Assembly (NCBI RefSeq): GCF_014172375.1
Contig: NZ_WNXD01000001.1
Span: 62,001-126,000 of the forward strand
From: Pedobacter planticolens
Lineage (GTDB): Bacteria > Bacteroidota > Bacteroidia > Sphingobacteriales > Sphingobacteriaceae
Reading direction: 5' to 3'
DNA length: 64,000 bases
In this document: in pieces, positions 51,057 through 59,934 of the stretch
How the letters are laid out: the number at the start of each line of letters is the position of its first letter
How positions within the stretch are numbered: position 1 is the first letter of the stretch
Notes under the pieces: generated by a model
Database searches by the model: none
Seen by the model: the letters and a program-made list of their open reading frames with translations, nothing else
Told to the model about the DNA's origin: nothing
Translations under genes and position numbers: made by a program

Positions 51057-54000
51057 TGGAAGGATTAAGATATAGAGCAGTACGCTTTTTAATACTGTGC
51101 TTTTTGCTTGGCCTTACAGTTGCCAGCTTTGGGCAAATAAAGGGACGGGTGGTGGATGGTGCGGATGGAAGATCGCTTTCAAGTGCCGTAATTAAGGTGA
51201 AAGGAAGCAGTTTTGTGGTGATGAGCGATAGTTCGGGAAGGTTTGTCGTGCCTAGTGAAAGTAAAGTACTGCTGGTGAGTCTGACGGGCTATGCTCCGAT
51301 GGAGCAAGTTGTAGCAGGTGCTGAATTGGGAGTACTCGTACGGCTAGTGGCATCGATCAAACTGCTGGATCAAGTGGTGGTCAATACGGGCTATCAGCAA
51401 TTGGTGCGCGAGCGGGTGACGGGTTCTTTTGTAAAAGTGGATTCGGCACTATTGAACAGGAGTGCTTCGGCGGATCTGTTGGGGAGATTGGAGGGAACGG
51501 TTCCAGGACTAGTTTTTGACCGGCGGGGAGTAGAACCCGAATTCGATAGAAGTACAACCAAATTGCGTATTCGCGGAGAGAGTAGCATCAACGTGGCCAC
51601 CGAGCCGCTGGTAGTGGTTGACAATTTCCCTTATGAAGGGGATTTGACCAATATTAATCCTAGCGACGTTGAGAGTGTTACCGTGCTCAAGGATGCAGCA
51701 GCAGCCAGTATCTGGGGGGCAAAAGCGGGGAATGGGGTGATTGTAATTACTACCAAAAAGGGCAAGTACAATGGCCCACTAGAAATCTCCTTTGGCTCTA
51801 ACCTTATCTATTCGCCCAAACCCGATTTGTACTATGACAGGGGCTTTATGCCCTCGGTGGATTTCATTGAGGCCGAACGAGCTTTCTTTGCAAAAGGCTT
51901 CTATTCGGCCTTAGAGAATGATTTAGGTAAATCGGTGCTATCGCCCGTGGTGGAATTGTTGTTCGATGGAAAGAATGGACGACTGACTTCCGCACAGGTG
52001 GATGCGGCGATTTCGGGGCTATCGGACAACGATATTAGAAAACAGGCAAACCAGTTGCTGTATAGAGGCTCGATGCTTAGTCAGTCTTCACTCTCGATTT
52101 CGGGCGGTTCGGCTCGTAGCAGTTCCATACTAAACCTTGGCTATAACAATTCGCTCGCTTCGGTGCGTGGGAACCAATCAAATCGGCTAACCTTAAATAC
52201 CCAGCATCGCTACCGCCCGCTCGAAAAACTAGAGTTGACAGTAGGGCTGTTTCTGGTGCAAGCAAGGGAACTGGAAAATGGAGTAGCGTTTAGTGACCTT
52301 GGCGTTGGAGCATATCCTTATGCACAGCTCGAGGATACCGATGGGAATCCCCTTGCATTGGTACGTGATTTTCGTAGGAGTTATGTGTTACAGGCACCTG
52401 CTTTAAGTCTATTGGACTGGCAGTACAGACCAGTGCAAGAACGAGATCTACTCGATAATACCAATACCACAAGAGAACTGCGGACTTCCTTCGGACTGAA
52501 ATATGGCCCTTTTCGTGGGTTTAATGTTCAGCTGGACTACCAATTTCAGGGACAATGGACAGACAGAGAAAATTTGTATGCAAAAGACAGTTACTACGTA
52601 CGTAATCTGGTGAACAGGTATACCCAAGCAGACGGATCGATGGCCTTTCCAAATGGTGCGGTGTTGGATGCGAACAGTTCATACAAGAGTGGGCACAGCC
52701 TCAGGGGGCAACTGAACTATCAGCAAAGTTTTGGCATACATTCGGTAAATCTGCTACTGGGAGCTGAAGGGCGAGAAGTGGTAGCAGAAACCAACGGATT
52801 AAAACTATACGGCTATGATCCAGAAGTGCTGACTTTTGCAGATAGGTTAGATTTTGTGACCCGTTACCCAACTAGACCACGACTGACCGCACAGTTGCCA
52901 ACTAACAGTGGGGCAGTCGGTTCCCTAACCGATCGGTTTCTTTCTTCTTATGTAAATGGTTCCTATAGCCTATTAGAAAGATATACCTTGAGTGGGAGCG
53001 CTAGGCTCGACGGTTCAAATCTTTTTGGGGTAAAGGCCAATCAGAAGAGTGTTCCACTTTGGTCAGCAGGCCTGGCCTGGAATATGGATAAAGAACAGTT
53101 CCTGAAATTTCCATGGCTAGACAGGTTGAAGCTTAGAGCGAGCTATGGATTTAATGGAAACATTGATAACCGAATATCTGCTTTTGTAACCGCAAGCTAT
53201 GCCAACGATCCTTTAACTGGCCAACGCAGGGCATCAGTGTTGAATCCTGGCAACCCCCAATTAAGATGGGAAAAGGTGCAGATTACCAATCTCGGTCTTG
53301 ATTTTGGATTTTTCGGAAGGTTCGGAGGTAGCCTTGAATATTACGTGAAACGCGGAAAGGATTTGTTGGGTAACCGCACAATCGATCCCACTACAGGCCT
53401 TGGTGCAGCGGCAATTACTAATCTGGTGAACTATGCTTCGACTAGAACTAATGGTTTAGATTTTTCGTTGGACTACCGTTCAAAAGGTGCTATCCGATGG
53501 ACTGCATCATTGCTGTTATCTTATGCAAAGGATATAGTGACCGAATATGAAGAAAAGGCAAATGTGCCAGTCATTACATTGGTGACGGGTACTGTGGTGC
53601 CCCCAGCAACGGGAAGATCGCTGAATAGTATATACAGTCTTCCTTGGTACGGGCTAGATCCGGCAACAGGTGATCCGTTGGTGATGGTTGGCGGTGTATT
53701 GGGGAAGGACTATACGGGTTATTTTCAACAGCTTAAACCAGAACAACTCATTTACCATGGTAGAGGGAATCCACTGCTGACTGGATTTGTTCGTAACGGA
53801 ATAAGTTACGGCAATTTTTCGTTAAGTGCAACGCTCAGTTTCAAGACTGGTTATTATTTCAAGCGTGACGGACTGAACTATTCCACACTTTTTTCCAGTG
53901 GTGCTGGAAATGTGGAGTTTGCCTCTCGGTGGAAAGTGCCAGGGGATGAACAGTTTACTAGTGTCCCTGCTATTCCTGCCAGTATCAATGCCAATAGAGA

Positions 54001-54256
54001 AACGGTCTACGGCCAGTCCAGCCTGATGGTGGAACGGGGTGACCATATTCGGCTACAGGATGTCAACCTTTCTTATCAACTGAAGCTTCCATCGAGAACT
54101 AAAATGGGTCTACGTGTCATGCAGCTTTATCTGCTGGGGAACAATCTGGGCCTACTGTACCGAGCCAATAAATTGGGACTGGATCCAGATATGCCCTTAG
54201 CAATCTATCCGCTAGCTCCCACTTTTACGATTGGTATCAAAACAAACTTAAACTAG
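51053..54256 (+). CDS. SusC/RagA-like TonB-dependent outer-membrane transporter
   Basis: 1067 residues. Signal peptide (to FGQ), CarboxypepD_reg-like domain (about 27-100, KGRVVDGADGRSLSSAVIKV), the plug domain with LDQVVVNTGYQ, RIRGESSINVATEPLVVVDN and VESVTVLKDAAAASIWGAKA, then a 22-strand-type barrel to the C-terminus (FTIGIKTNLN). It takes up a substrate through the outer membrane with TonB energy, forming a lidded pair with the next gene. It overlaps the TlpA-like gene and is six bases from the SusD-like gene. Confidence 0.94.
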   Translation: MMEGLRYRAVRFLILCFLLGLTVASFGQIKGRVVDGADGRSLSSAVIKVKGSSFVVMSDSSGRFVVPSESKVLLVSLTGYAPMEQVVAGAELGVLVRLVASIKLLDQVVVNTGYQQLVRERVTGSFVKVDSALLNRSASADLLGRLEGTVPGLVFDRRGVEPEFDRSTTKLRIRGESSINVATEPLVVVDNFPYEGDLTNINPSDVESVTVLKDAAAASIWGAKAGNGVIVITTKKGKYNGPLEISFGSNLIYSPKPDLYYDRGFMPSVDFIEAERAFFAKGFYSALENDLGKSVLSPVVELLFDGKNGRLTSAQVDAAISGLSDNDIRKQANQLLYRGSMLSQSSLSISGGSARSSSILNLGYNNSLASVRGNQSNRLTLNTQHRYRPLEKLELTVGLFLVQARELENGVAFSDLGVGAYPYAQLEDTDGNPLALVRDFRRSYVLQAPALSLLDWQYRPVQERDLLDNTNTTRELRTSFGLKYGPFRGFNVQLDYQFQGQWTDRENLYAKDSYYVRNLVNRYTQADGSMAFPNGAVLDANSSYKSGHSLRGQLNYQQSFGIHSVNLLLGAEGREVVAETNGLKLYGYDPEVLTFADRLDFVTRYPTRPRLTAQLPTNSGAVGSLTDRFLSSYVNGSYSLLERYTLSGSARLDGSNLFGVKANQKSVPLWSAGLAWNMDKEQFLKFPWLDRLKLRASYGFNGNIDNRISAFVTASYANDPLTGQRRASVLNPGNPQLRWEKVQITNLGLDFGFFGRFGGSLEYYVKRGKDLLGNRTIDPTTGLGAAAITNLVNYASTRTNGLDFSLDYRSKGAIRWTASLLLSYAKDIVTEYEEKANVPVITLVTGTVVPPATGRSLNSIYSLPWYGLDPATGDPLVMVGGVLGKDYTGYFQQLKPEQLIYHGRGNPLLTGFVRNGISYGNFSLSATLSFKTGYYFKRDGLNYSTLFSSGAGNVEFASRWKVPGDEQFTSVPAIPASINANRETVYGQSSLMVERGDHIRLQDVNLSYQLKLPSRTKMGLRVMQLYLLGNNLGLLYRANKLGLDPDMPLAIYPLAPTFTIGIKTNLN

Positions 54257-54262
54257 ATTCTC

Positions 54263-55624
54263 ATGAGAAAAAGAACTAAAACAACTGGACTGGTGATTGT
54301 ATTTTTACTAGCATTAGTGTTTGGCTGTAGAAAAGATTTTCTGGAAGTCAAATCCAATAAAAAATTGGTTGTACCCACCACGGCGAAAGATCTGCAGGCT
54401 CTGCTGGACAATACGGCTGTGATGAATCAGCAGGGAGATCCTTCGCTCGGCGAACAGGGAGCAGGAGATTTTGTACTTGCTGATGCGAGATGGGAGACGA
54501 TTTCTGCTGCCTCGGAGCGCAATGCCTATATCTGGGCAAGGGATATCTTCGGCTCCGAACCGACTAGCTATGATTGGAACCGTCCTTATCAGATGATTTT
54601 CTACGCCAATACGGTGATTGAGGGTGCCCAAAGACTGAAGGATGGCGCTGACGCTGCAAAATTGCGTGGACAGGCGCTGTTTTACCGGGCATGGGCCTTC
54701 CATAACCTATTACAGGTTTTTGGCAATCCTTATATGCTAGGTGCCAGCAATGATGCCGCAGGAATTCCCTTAAGGCTGGAGGCCGATATCAATTTGCCTT
54801 CCGTAAGATCTACGGTGGCCCAAGGATATGCTCAGGTCATTTCTGATCTGACCGAAGCCAGTGGGTTATTACCAGATCTTCCACTGGTTAAGACCAGGGG
54901 ATCCAAAGCGGCTGCCTATGCACTACTAGCGAGGGTTTATCTTCAAATGGGCAAGTATGAACAAGCATTAGACTTTGCTGAAAAAGCGCTTACTCTTCAG
55001 GCTGTACTCTTGGATTACAATAGCATCAGTCCGACCGCGGCAAATCCTTTCAAGGTTTTGAACGATGAGGTCATTTACCACTCGGAACTAGTCTATGCCT
55101 CGGCCTTTGGAAGTACACGTCTTAATGTCGTTCCTGAGCTCTACAATTCTTATGGGGCAGATGATCTGAGGAAGGTGTTATATTTTTTCAACAATGCAGG
55201 AACGATGGCATTCAAAGGGAGCTATACGACCTTGCCATTCTTTTTTTCTGGACTTGCAGTGGATGAAATGCTATTGATCAAGGCCGAGTGCCTTACAAGG
55301 ATGACAAAAGATACTCAGGCGCTTGAGGTGCTGAATACACTCCTAGTGAAAAGGTATAAAACTGGTAAATTTGTGCCACTTGTTCCAAGTGTAAACCAAT
55401 CGGTGCTAGATCTGGTACTTTCAGAAAGGCGAAAAGAACTGGTATTTCGTGGCATTCGATGGGCGGACCTTCGCCGGTTAAACCAAGATCCTAATTTACA
55501 ACGCGAACTCATTAGGGTGATCAAAGGACAAACCTATCGATTGCCACCGGGTGATCCAAGATATATAATGCCTTTGCCTAACGATGTACTTCGCCAGTCT
55601 GGTATGCCCAATAATAACAGATAG
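54263..55624 (+). CDS. SusD/RagB-like outer-membrane lipoprotein
   Basis: 453 residues. The lipobox LALVFGCRKDFLEVK is followed by the SusD N-terminal region (TTAKDLQALLDNTAVM), TPR-like helices (GQALFYRAWAFHNLLQVFGN, AYALLARVYLQMGKYEQALD) and the C-terminal LSERRKELVFRGIRWADLRR motif. It is the substrate-binding lid for the SusC-like transporter. A strong bidirectional terminator follows. Confidence 0.93.
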   Translation: MRKRTKTTGLVIVFLLALVFGCRKDFLEVKSNKKLVVPTTAKDLQALLDNTAVMNQQGDPSLGEQGAGDFVLADARWETISAASERNAYIWARDIFGSEPTSYDWNRPYQMIFYANTVIEGAQRLKDGADAAKLRGQALFYRAWAFHNLLQVFGNPYMLGASNDAAGIPLRLEADINLPSVRSTVAQGYAQVISDLTEASGLLPDLPLVKTRGSKAAAYALLARVYLQMGKYEQALDFAEKALTLQAVLLDYNSISPTAANPFKVLNDEVIYHSELVYASAFGSTRLNVVPELYNSYGADDLRKVLYFFNNAGTMAFKGSYTTLPFFFSGLAVDEMLLIKAECLTRMTKDTQALEVLNTLLVKRYKTGKFVPLVPSVNQSVLDLVLSERRKELVFRGIRWADLRRLNQDPNLQRELIRVIKGQTYRLPPGDPRYIMPLPNDVLRQSGMPNNNR

Positions 55625-55658
55625 AAAAAGGGGAACGAGTTTACCCGTTCCCCTTTTT
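55625..55658. terminator. Bidirectional terminator between SusD and the DUF6520-like gene
   Basis: AAAAAGGGGAACG (55625-55637) pairs perfectly with CGTTCCCCTTTTT (55646-55658). It has A and T runs for both strands and sits one base from both stops. Confidence 0.95.
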
Positions 55659-55659
55659 A

Positions 55660-55983
55660 TTAATCCAATAATCTTCTGAGCTCGTCAATTTGGTTGGAAG
55701 GATCGGAAGCTACGTTTGAAATCGGCGCTTCTGGATTCATCGGATCGGAAATGTCTGTCTCGTCAAAGGCTACACTGCATACAGGTTTAGATGGATTGGA
55801 AGATACACAGTCTCCTCCTGGTTCTTCATTGCCTTGATAGCTCAGAATGTCACCGGTTGAGGTGTCTACTTCGAACCAGTACTGGGTATCTTGTTTAGGC
55901 TGAAAAGCACTCATGCCCAAGACTAGAACAAGGCCAAAGAAAGCAGCAAGAATGGCGAAATTGAGTTTTTTGATTGTTTTCAT
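55660..55983 (-). CDS. DUF6520-like small secreted protein
   Basis: 107 residues starting MKTIKKLNFAILAAFFGLVL (signal peptide); a start four codons earlier is possible. The mature part has the pattern TQYWFEVDTSTGDILSYQG and two cysteines (GGDCVSSNPSKPVCS), as in small Bacteroidetes proteins named DUF6520 that are often beside MauE-like and SusCD-like genes. Family assignment is from memory. It is a plausible secreted or disulfide-bearing partner of the redox genes here; function unknown. Confidence 0.65.
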   Translation of the reverse strand: MKTIKKLNFAILAAFFGLVLVLGMSAFQPKQDTQYWFEVDTSTGDILSYQGNEEPGGDCVSSNPSKPVCSVAFDETDISDPMNPEAPISNVASDPSNQIDELRRLLD

Positions 55984-56074
55984 GTGATTGATCACTGTTT
56001 TGCATTTGAAAAAGCGAACGAAAAAGTTGGGTTTGAATTAGGACGATTTATCTACCGGTGAGGTGGGTAGCTAC

Positions 56075-56109
56075 CGCTATCTCTAGGCTCCCAGAGCCTA
56101 GAGGTAGCG
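56075..56109. repeat. Long intergenic hairpin
   Basis: CGCTATCTCTAGGCTC (56075-56090) pairs with GAGCCTAGAGGTAGCG (56094-56109): 16 bp with one G-T pair and a three-base loop. It lies just after the MauE-like stop and before the DUF6520-like gene. No T run follows on the minus strand, so it may process or stabilise mRNA rather than terminate it. Confidence 0.65.
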
Positions 56110-56116
56110 TTTTAGT

Positions 56117-56551
56117 TTAGATTCGGTTCTTCTGTTGGTAAACGACAAGACTTGCATAGGTAGATAAGGCAAAGAAGACGAGATTAAATAGCAGGTGCTG
56201 TTTCCAGCCCAAGCTTTTCAACACCCCGCCACAGGAACAGGGCACTTTTTCAAATACCCCTAAAAGTGCTATGACAATGTAAATGGTGAATACGGTTAAT
56301 AGTAAGGTCGAGAGATAAAATCCTAAGGGTCTTGTAGCTGTAAAGACTAGGAGTGTCGCTGCAGTAAGTTCTGATAGGGGCAGGACCCAGAAAATGAAAT
56401 CTGAAAAGGATGTGCTAAAAGGTTGCCTATACAGCGAGAAACGAAAGGCTGTTGGTTCGGACCACTTGCTTAGTGCGGTATAGGTCCATAGAAGGATGAG
56501 TAAAAAGGTAATGCACTGGATAGCCAGTGTGTTGTATTTTTTAGGTATCAT
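56117..56551 (-). CDS. MauE/DoxX-like redox-associated membrane protein
   Basis: 144 residues with four membrane helices (about 10-28, 47-66, 71-93, 117-135). The motif VPCSCGGVLKSLGW (about residues 100-113, CxCGG) is the MauE-like signature. MauE-type proteins are linked to disulfide chemistry or electron flow in the envelope. It lies between the Crp-like regulator and the DUF6520-like gene on one strand. Confidence 0.82.
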   Translation of the reverse strand: MIPKKYNTLAIQCITFLLILLWTYTALSKWSEPTAFRFSLYRQPFSTSFSDFIFWVLPLSELTAATLLVFTATRPLGFYLSTLLLTVFTIYIVIALLGVFEKVPCSCGGVLKSLGWKQHLLFNLVFFALSTYASLVVYQQKNRI

Positions 56552-56636
56552 GCCAGTTCTGTTTATTGAACCAAATTAACTAGGATGGAATTTTTTATAC
56601 GGGAAGGGTTGCACGATTTGGTGAGAAATCATGCAA

Positions 56637-57197
56637 TCAGAGTAGATCGCTGAGGGTTCGTCGGGTGATATTGAGGAAACTGGCTTGTTGTTCTCGCGTC
56701 AATTGGTTAAAGGCGCTGTGGAATTCCTTTTGGGCATAGGCGAATTTTTCTGCAGGGCTGTGATAGGTGAGCATAAAGCTATGCCTGATAGACTGGGTGA
56801 GGGCCTCTGCTAAGTAAAAGTTCAGGATAAAGTGCATATCATCGTATTTTGCACTCAGGGCATTGACGGTTCGATGGTTGATGGAGTAGGCCGTCGCGTC
56901 GGATAGGAACCAGATGTCTTGCTGCGAGGGTTGCTGGTGAAAGAAGCTTTCTCCAGAAAAAACGATATCATGAGCTGTCCATAGCATAGTGATACAATTG
57001 GTTTGCTTATAATGCTGGCTGGAGGCCATTGCTCCTTGCTGGATCAATAGGATATCTCGTGATTGTTGTCCGCTTGCCAGCCATTGCTGCCCTTTTTTAT
57101 AGTGAACCTGTTCGGCTGATGCGGTGAACTCTTGGAGGAAACGTCTGGAAATCATTCGAAGTTCATTTGGCCCTGCGAATAATGTGTTATGGTCCAT
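56637..57197 (-). CDS. Crp/Fnr-like cyclic-nucleotide-binding-domain regulator
   Basis: 186 residues. A cNMP-binding beta barrel spans about 15-115 (VHYKKGQQWLASGQQSRDIL, LIQQGAMASSQHYKQ). The C-terminal helix-turn-helix (about 160-186, EQQASFLNITRRTLSDLL) is short and ends at the recognition helix, as in many Bacteroidetes members. Effector-binding residues cannot be judged. It likely controls the neighbouring MauE/DUF6520 or SusCD genes. Confidence 0.8.
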   Translation of the reverse strand: MDHNTLFAGPNELRMISRRFLQEFTASAEQVHYKKGQQWLASGQQSRDILLIQQGAMASSQHYKQTNCITMLWTAHDIVFSGESFFHQQPSQQDIWFLSDATAYSINHRTVNALSAKYDDMHFILNFYLAEALTQSIRHSFMLTYHSPAEKFAYAQKEFHSAFNQLTREQQASFLNITRRTLSDLL

Positions 57198-57259
57198 GGG
57201 TTTGCATTTTTAACGGGCTGACTAGTCTTTTCTTGCCAGCCCGTTAGGTGAGTATGGTG

Positions 57260-57667
57260 CTATACTGGGTTTTGGTAGCTGATGGTGAAGATCAATTCTT
57301 CGCTACTGGTGTAGCCATTTGCTGCAGAAAAGCTTGAACTGGTCTTTTTATCCAGATCCAGCAATTTGCCGCGATCCTCGCTATCCTCAGGCTCAGCTCG
57401 CTGGACTTGTGCTTCCTTAACTAAGGAAATCGGTAGTCGGTTTCCCAGGAAATACTGGCAGTCACTTGCGGCCCTGGCGATGAATTGTTCATCGATTACT
57501 TGTAGAAAATTGATTTGACTTTCATCGAGAATAAAATGTTCGATGATCCAAGCGCTAAAGTCGCTTCCAATAGAATCGGCCTGTTGTTGAAGCTGGGCAT
57601 CGGGAAGAGCATACATTTCGCTGATGAGGTCCTGTAGACCGCTTGTCGATAAGGGGAATTTTTCCAT
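57260..57667 (-). CDS. Hypothetical protein upstream of the Crp-like gene
   Basis: 135 residues, acidic, with no signal peptide or membrane helix. The first 90 residues look helical (LQDLISEMYALPDAQLQQQA, FLQVIDEQFIARAASDCQYF). The last 40 are Ser/Lys-rich and disordered-looking, ending SSEELIFTISYQNPV. No family was recognised. It is 62 bases upstream of the Crp-like gene on the same strand. Confidence 0.6.
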   Translation of the reverse strand: MEKFPLSTSGLQDLISEMYALPDAQLQQQADSIGSDFSAWIIEHFILDESQINFLQVIDEQFIARAASDCQYFLGNRLPISLVKEAQVQRAEPEDSEDRGKLLDLDKKTSSSFSAANGYTSSEELIFTISYQNPV

Positions 57668-57720
57668 GATATTGATATTTTAGGTGAATGATCCGTACTC
57701 GTAATAGCTACGGCTTGGGT

Positions 57721-57728
57721 CAAAACTA
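57721..57728 (-). promoter_or_regulatory. Candidate -7 box for the 135-residue protein gene
   Basis: On the minus strand TAGTTTTG matches TAnnTTTG, 53 bases before the start at 57667. No -33 box was found. Confidence 0.35.
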
Positions 57729-57853
57729 GCGGATGAAAAAGCGGTTTCTTCACTATTAAAGCCTGTTTTATGGTGAATGGTAGATTTAGGGTGTTCAGTG
57801 GTAATTCTTGGAGTGTTAAGGTGTCCAGGCAATGCTGAAAGAAAAAAAATATA

Positions 57854-57861
57854 TACTTTTG
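57854..57861 (+). promoter_or_regulatory. Candidate -7 box of the LytTR gene
   Basis: TACTTTTG matches TAnnTTTG and lies inside the longest reading frame, which argues that translation starts at 57871 or 57877 and not at 57832. Confidence 0.45.
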
Positions 57862-57870
57862 GCCTCACCT

Positions 57871-58782
57871 ATGCCTATGAGAAATACATTACATCCTGAA
57901 AAAGTCGACTCGATCAATTACCTGAAATGGCCGTTCAGGCTAATACTTTCCATTGTCGTTGCGCACCTGATTACCGTGGAGGGCCAGTCCAAGTCTTCCT
58001 GGCAGCTATTCCATCAGTTGAACTATTGGGTGGCTTTGGCCTTTAGTGTAGTGGCTTCCTTTCTACTGATCCAGATGGTTCACTGGATAACCAAATGGTT
58101 AGACAGCAAGTACGATTGGGTGAGATCATGGTTGCCAAGAGTATTGTTGCAATTTGTATTGGGAATCCTGCTGGTGTTGGTGCTGGATATTCTTTTTATT
58201 AGAGGATATTTCTGGGTCTTCAATAATGATTTTGATAGGAGCGGTTACATGACCGTAGAATTTCCGATCATCAAATGGATGGTATTGTCCTTGAATATAC
58301 TGTATGTAGCGTGGTTTTTTGCTGCTCATTATTTCGCAAGTTCACTAGTTAATCAGCAGTTGAGCAGCGAGCTTGATGGATTTTACCAGATGCGAGAGAA
58401 ACAGGAAGGCTATCAGTATACCATTGAAACCAAGCTAGGAAACAAGGTGGTCATGGTGCTACCACAAGAAGTATTGTGTTTTGAACGAGAGGAAAATGTT
58501 GGTTATGTTTGGATGAAGGATGGCAGAAAATACAACATCGACCTGAAGATGCAGGAGCTTGCCGAACTATTGGATCCCCTAGAGTTTTATCAAATCAGTC
58601 GCTCACTGATGTTCTCCCTTTCGGCTATTAAGGGTTATGAGAAAGTGAAGAACAAGCAGGCCAACCTGATTTTGACCGATGATTTCGAGGTTTCAGTTTC
58701 CTTGCTAGTCAGCCGTAACCGTTTCGATGGTTTCAAAAAGGCTTTTGAGGCGTCAAAAGGGCATGCCTTGGGTAAGCTTTAA
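57871..58782 (+). CDS. Membrane-anchored LytTR-domain regulator
   Basis: 303 residues from MPMRNTL; the frame is open from 57832 but a -7 box lies at 57854-57861. Four membrane helices (about residues 22-42, 53-73, 93-118, 133-155) are followed by a LytTR DNA-binding domain (about 190-295: GNKVVMVLPQEVLCFEREEN, LEFYQISRSLMFSLSAIKGY). It is a one-component or kinase-less relative of the LytS/LytR systems. It diverges from the minus-strand group and probably regulates this G+C-richer cluster. Confidence 0.85.
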   Translation: MPMRNTLHPEKVDSINYLKWPFRLILSIVVAHLITVEGQSKSSWQLFHQLNYWVALAFSVVASFLLIQMVHWITKWLDSKYDWVRSWLPRVLLQFVLGILLVLVLDILFIRGYFWVFNNDFDRSGYMTVEFPIIKWMVLSLNILYVAWFFAAHYFASSLVNQQLSSELDGFYQMREKQEGYQYTIETKLGNKVVMVLPQEVLCFEREENVGYVWMKDGRKYNIDLKMQELAELLDPLEFYQISRSLMFSLSAIKGYEKVKNKQANLILTDDFEVSVSLLVSRNRFDGFKKAFEASKGHALGKL

Positions 58783-59093
58783 GTAGAGAAGTTATTGTTT
58801 GGATTTTTCGATATGCTTACTTTCATACTGCTCTTTTTTGTTCCAGGAAAACGGTATAGAAATAGGAGAGGTTCTTTTGAAGAAAACAATACCGCTAAAC
58901 TTATCAATTAAAGGCATATAGCCTGGTTTTACATCTTTATCACAATTTTGTTAAGATGCCCCTATATTTTTAAGGTCAATAATTATGGGAGATCTATACG
59001 GCTCGTCTTTCCTTTCCTACCATTGACCACCTAAATAGCGTCTAAGTTCCATTTTTTTAAACCAATCCTATTATTTCGCCTTAAAAAGAAATA
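58783..59093. other. Gap between LytTR and AraC genes with an orphan open frame
   Basis: No promoter consensus or hairpin stands out. The minus strand has a 52-codon open frame (58792-58950) reading DVKPGYMPLIDKFSGIVFFK and ending HIEKSKQ, with protein-like composition but only an internal ATG (58917). It may be a gene fragment or a 41-residue peptide. Confidence 0.35.
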
Positions 59094-59876
59094 ATGTATT
59101 CAGTTTTTCAAGTAATGGATTCGGCTTTACCTGATGGCTTTAGTGGTCAAAACCAAGTTCTTTTTGTGTTAAGGGGTGATGGTCATTTGAGTATTGGAGC
59201 GACGGAATTCAGCTATACTTCGGCAATGGCTTTTGCCTTCAAGGGGGATGTAGCCCCAGAGTTGTTGTCTGGTAGGATGGAGGTGGCTTATCTTGTGTGT
59301 TTTTCTGATAAAGATCTTGAGGATTTTGTGTTGCGTTATCCCTTAGCTAGGAATGTTGCTCGAGAGGTTCGGCCCTGGCGACTTAACCTAACCAAAGAAC
59401 GGATACCTCATTTGGAACAGGAATTAGGACTTTTGAAAATGGAATTGGTTCTCGGGACTAATAGGGAGCGGCTCAGGCTGCTGTTCTCCCTGTTGATGTT
59501 ACAACTTTTTGAAGGTGAGATTCCAGCTAGGGGTAGCTTGACTGGGAAAAAGGACTTGATCGATGAATTTAGGGAGAGTTTAGAAAGATATTTCCGTTTA
59601 CAGCGGTCTACCCGTTTCTATGCCCGAAAACTGGCTGTTTCTTCTCGGCGCTTGAATGGTCTGTGCAAGGATTGGTATGCAGGAAAAAGAATGTTTGAGG
59701 TGGTGTTGGAACGAATCTGCCTAGAGGCCGAAATTTTGTTGCTAGATATTGATATTCCGATAAAGGCGGTGGCTTATGAACTAGGTTTTTCATCAACACA
59801 GCATTTTAGGGTGTATTTCAAACGGTTCAGGGGAATGAGCCCTAGTGAATTTAGGTTTGGGTTAGAGAAAACTTAA
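59094..59876 (+). CDS. AraC family transcriptional regulator
   Basis: 260 residues. An N-terminal cupin-like sensor region (about 1-80, FVLRGDGHLSIGATEFSY) precedes the C-terminal double helix-turn-helix (about 170-258: YARKLAVSSRRLNGLCKDWY, IKAVAYELGFSSTQHFRVYF, RGMSPSEFR). It is the last gene of the G+C-richer segment and converges on the glycosyltransferase gene. Confidence 0.9.
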   Translation: MYSVFQVMDSALPDGFSGQNQVLFVLRGDGHLSIGATEFSYTSAMAFAFKGDVAPELLSGRMEVAYLVCFSDKDLEDFVLRYPLARNVAREVRPWRLNLTKERIPHLEQELGLLKMELVLGTNRERLRLLFSLLMLQLFEGEIPARGSLTGKKDLIDEFRESLERYFRLQRSTRFYARKLAVSSRRLNGLCKDWYAGKRMFEVVLERICLEAEILLLDIDIPIKAVAYELGFSSTQHFRVYFKRFRGMSPSEFRFGLEKT

Positions 59877-59934
59877 CTAGCTTACGGTTGAGGATAGTGG
59901 TTTTTAATGACAATAAATGTTCTTATAAACGCAT

